A DNA stretch of 17,194 nt, taken from assembly GCA_937995555.1 (NCBI GenBank), contig CALKJX010000253.1, forward strand, positions 1 through 17,194, given 5' to 3'. Numbering within the stretch: position 1 is the stretch's first letter; the number at the start of each line of letters is the position of its first letter. The stretch comes from an uncultured Elioraea sp. Lineage in GTDB: Bacteria; Pseudomonadota; Alphaproteobacteria; Acetobacterales; Acetobacteraceae. Under the pieces are notes generated by a model. That model had not been told where the DNA came from, searched no databases, and saw only the letters and a list, made by a program, of their open reading frames with translations. Below, piece after piece: positions 15,480 to 17,194 of the stretch. Position numbers and translations under genes: made by a program.

Positions 15480-16412
15480 GTGGCACGCAAGCCCAAGGGC
15501 CGGAGGATCGACGGCTGGCTGGTGATCGACAAGCCGGCCGGCATCACCTCGACGGATGTGGTGAACCGGCTGAAGCGGGCGTTCCAGGCGCAGAAGGTCG
15601 GCCATGGCGGCACGCTCGATCCGCTCGCGACGGGTGTGTTGCCGATCGCCTTCGGCGCGGCGACCAAGACCGTGCCCTATGTGATGGATGGCACGAAGGA
15701 ATACCGCTTCACGCTCCGCTTCGGCGAGGCGCGCGACACCGACGATGCGGACGGCGTGGTGACGGCGACTTCCGATATCCGCCCCGCGGACGAGGCGATC
15801 CGCGCGGCACTGCCCCGGTTCGTCGGCGACATCCTTCAGGTGCCGCCGCGCTTCTCGGCGATCAAGGTGGCGGGCGAGCGGGCCTATGGTCTCGCGCGCG
15901 CCGGCGCGGCGGTCGAGCTCGCGCCGCGGCCGGCGCGGGTGGATGCGTTCACGCTGGAGGACCGGCCGGATGCCGACGCGGCGGTGTTCCGGGTGGTGTC
16001 CGGCAAGGGCGTCTACATGCGCAGCCTCGCGCGCGACCTGGCCGTGGCGTTGGGCACGGTCGGCCACATCGCCGCCCTGCGCCGGCTGCGGGTCGGCCCC
16101 TTCAGCGAGGCGATGGCGGTTTCCCTGGACAGCGCGGCCGCCTTGGGGCAAGAGGACGGCGCCTCAAGCCTTCTCCTCCCGGTCGAGACCGCGCTGGCCG
16201 ACATCCCGGCGCTGGCCCTGACGGGGGGTGAGGCTTCGCGGCTTTCGAGCGGGCAGGCGCTGTCGCTTGTCTCGTTCCTCGGCCGCGTTCCGCCCGAGGC
16301 CGATCCCGATGGCGGGATCGTCCGCGTGATGGCGGGGGGCAAGGCGCTCGCGATCGCCCGCCTGGAGGGGGGGATGCTGCACCCGGTGCGCATGCTCACC
16401 GCCGTGGCCTGA
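15480..16412 (+). CDS. truB: tRNA pseudouridine(55) synthase
   Basis: TruB converts U55 in the T loop of elongator tRNAs to pseudouridine and also acts as a tRNA-folding chaperone. The 310 residues are within the family range. Landmarks are GWLVIDKPAGITSTDVVN (12-29), the catalytic motif GHGGTLDPLATGVLP with Asp47 as nucleophile, KEYRFTLRFGEARDTDDADG, QVPPRFSAIKVAGERAYGLAR with the conserved Tyr, SGKGVYMRSLARDLA, and LRRLRVGPF. The C-terminal part resembles a short PUA-like or TruB-C extension. The start is GTG 15480, one base after the rbfA TGA, with GAGGA six bases upstream; no ATG would preserve the N-terminus. The tRNA-Val gene upstream has the expected TTCAATC substrate loop. Confidence 0.96.
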   Translation: MARKPKGRRIDGWLVIDKPAGITSTDVVNRLKRAFQAQKVGHGGTLDPLATGVLPIAFGAATKTVPYVMDGTKEYRFTLRFGEARDTDDADGVVTATSDIRPADEAIRAALPRFVGDILQVPPRFSAIKVAGERAYGLARAGAAVELAPRPARVDAFTLEDRPDADAAVFRVVSGKGVYMRSLARDLAVALGTVGHIAALRRLRVGPFSEAMAVSLDSAAALGQEDGASSLLLPVETALADIPALALTGGEASRLSSGQALSLVSFLGRVPPEADPDGGIVRVMAGGKALAIARLEGGMLHPVRMLTAVA

Positions 16413-16495
16413 GAGCACGCCCGAAACCCCGAGCGCCGAAGGGATACGTCCCTGGGGCCCGGGCAACGCAACGGCCAGGATGAAGGACCAACACG
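16413..16495 (+). promoter_or_regulatory. truB-rpsO spacer and possible rpsO leader
   Basis: This 83-base spacer carries a compact hairpin, AGGGA (16440-16444) with TCCCT (16449-16453) closing a TACG tetraloop, then a GGGGCCCGGGC run. The rpsO Shine-Dalgarno GAAGGA (16482-16487) is eight bases from ATG 16496. S15 commonly represses its own mRNA through structured leaders that differ between phyla, so this spacer is a plausible operator. I could not fold it into a recognised S15-binding motif, and no promoter is evident. Confidence 0.35.
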
Positions 16496-16765
16496 ATGTC
16501 GATCACGGCCGAGCGCCGCACGGCGCTGATCCAGGAATATGCGATGCATGCGGGCGACACGGGCTCGCCCGAGGTGCAGGTCGCGATCCTTTCGGAGCGG
16601 ATCAAGAACCTGACCGAGCATCTGAAGGAGCACGCGAAGGACTTCCATTCGCGGCGTGGCCTCCTGATGCTGGTCGGCCAGCGCCGCCGCCTGCTGGACT
16701 ATGTGAAGAAAAAGGACGCGGCGCGCTACGAGGCGCTGATCAAGCGTCTGGGGCTCAGGCGATAG
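16496..16765 (+). CDS. rpsO: 30S ribosomal protein S15
   Basis: S15 is a primary binder of the 16S rRNA central domain, at the junction of helices 20-22, and contributes to the subunit bridge with 23S rRNA. The 89 residues are the standard length and can be aligned by eye along their entire length: MSITAERR, then YAMHAGDTGSPEVQVAIL with the conserved DTGSPEVQ, LTEHLKEHAKDFHSRRGL with the RNA-contacting His-Ser-Arg-Arg, VGQRRRLLDYVKKKD, and the C-terminal ALIKRLGLRR. The start is ATG 16496 with GAAGGA eight bases upstream. It follows truB and precedes pnp in the conserved order; the rpsO-pnp spacer is nearly 300 bases, so pnp may be partly independent. Confidence 0.98.
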   Translation: MSITAERRTALIQEYAMHAGDTGSPEVQVAILSERIKNLTEHLKEHAKDFHSRRGLLMLVGQRRRLLDYVKKKDAARYEALIKRLGLRR

Positions 16766-17062
16766 CCGAGCCTGGCGACCGGGCAGGTCCCCCTTGGCGC
16801 CGATGGCCATCCCTGCCCCCGATGCCACGCGCCATGGGGGCGCGTGGACAATTGCGAGCGCGCGGCGGGACTGTCCCGCCGGGACGCGACCGGACCGTCA
16901 CGGTGCAATGACGGCGTTTCCGGCCACATGGCGCACGGGGCGCGCGGGCGACCGCGTTAAGTCCCCCCTCCATGCCGCCCGAGACGCCGTTGCCCCGCGT
17001 GGGCGAGGCCGTCGTCCGAAGGGTGCTCCGCCGCAAGCTCGCGCGATGGAGATAGAAACCGA
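16766..17062 (+). other. rpsO-pnp intergenic region with several hairpins
   Basis: No convincing coding sequence is seen in these 297 bases. Three inverted repeats stand out: a perfect 9-bp stem CCACGCGCC/GGCGCGTGG with a 5-base loop (16825-16847); GGCGGGA/TCCCGCC with a CTG loop (16864-16880); and CCGTCA/TGACGG with an 8-base loop (16895-16914) followed by CGTTTCC. None has a proper U-run, so termination of rpsO here would be partial or Rho-assisted. In E. coli the equivalent spacer holds a terminator, a second promoter and the RNase III site used for pnp autocontrol; by analogy one of these hairpins may serve that role. No -35/-10 pair was identified. Confidence 0.6.
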
Positions 17063-17194
17063 ATGTTCCAGTTCTTCCGCAAGGAGCTGACCTGGGGCGG
17101 GCGCACGCTCGTCCTCGAGACCGGCAAGATGGCCCGCCAGGCCGATGGCGCAGTGGTGGCCCGCTACGGCGACACCGTGGTGCTGGCGACCGTG
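17063..17194 (+). CDS. pnp: Polyribonucleotide nucleotidyltransferase, N-terminal part (3' end outside window)
   Basis: PNPase is the phosphate-dependent 3'-to-5' exoribonuclease of the degradosome and also works in quality control of stable RNA. Only the first 44 codons are present, running in frame to the last base. They match the start of the first RNase PH domain: MFQFFRKELTWGGRTLVLETGK, then MARQADGAVVARYGDTVVLATV, which contains the strongly conserved TGK-ARQADG and YGDT-VLATV. ATG 17063 has GGAG (17048-17051) at a rather long 11-base spacing. The position after rpsO is the conserved arrangement and supports the call. Catalytic and KH-S1 regions are outside the window. Confidence 0.93.
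   Translation, partial: MFQFFRKELTWGGRTLVLETGKMARQADGAVVARYGDTVVLATV

Overview
This is a very GC-rich stretch of ordinary-looking bacterial chromosome. Protein similarity recognised by eye (rpsO, rbfA, truB, NDH-2, GlmU), the many GTG starts, a TctC/Bug-type binding protein without its transporter and the high GC content all point to an alphaproteobacterium. Acetobacteraceae or another Rhodospirillales lineage is my best guess, but this rests on recollection and not on a search. I see no insertion sequence, prophage, CRISPR array or plasmid function.

Layout. (1) 1-4574, plus strand: the 3' part of glpD, then glpK (glycerol to glycerol-3-phosphate to DHAP), then a flavin monooxygenase and a secreted TctC/Bug solute-binding protein. 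(2) 4585-5802, minus: an orphan REC-EAL response regulator (predicted c-di-GMP phosphodiesterase), convergent with region 1 and divergent from (3) 6027-7358, plus: a type II NADH dehydrogenase followed by a convincing hairpin terminator. (4) 7444-14828, minus: six co-oriented genes. Read in transcription order these are two tandem DUF3108 envelope-protein paralogues, glmU, glmS (overlapping by one base), a secreted alpha/beta-hydrolase esterase, and a gabD-type succinate-semialdehyde dehydrogenase. (5) 14874-17194, plus: a clear promoter, tRNA-Val(CAC), a triple-hairpin intergenic array, then rbfA-truB-rpsO and the first 44 codons of pnp.

Function. The glp genes feed glycerol into central carbon metabolism and, through FAD-linked GlpD, into the quinone pool, which NDH-2 also feeds. 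glmU and glmS supply UDP-GlcNAc for peptidoglycan and lipid A. The rbfA-truB-rpsO-pnp block is the conserved ribosome-maturation, tRNA-modification and RNA-decay cluster, here cut off from its usual upstream partners nusA-infB by a tRNA gene and the divergent DUF3108 pair.

I did not find a convincing undescribed defence, mobile or biosynthetic system. The observations most worth following up are local. One is a perfect 16-bp tandem duplication at the glmS/esterase junction that appears to have split a coupled stop/start. Another is the three-hairpin array with identical CGGGGT linkers that abuts the rbfA ribosome-binding site. The third is the tandem DUF3108 pair of unknown function next to glmU-glmS. 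A hairpin-rich 297-bp rpsO-pnp spacer and a Lys-to-Arg change in the GabD cofactor motif are secondary leads.
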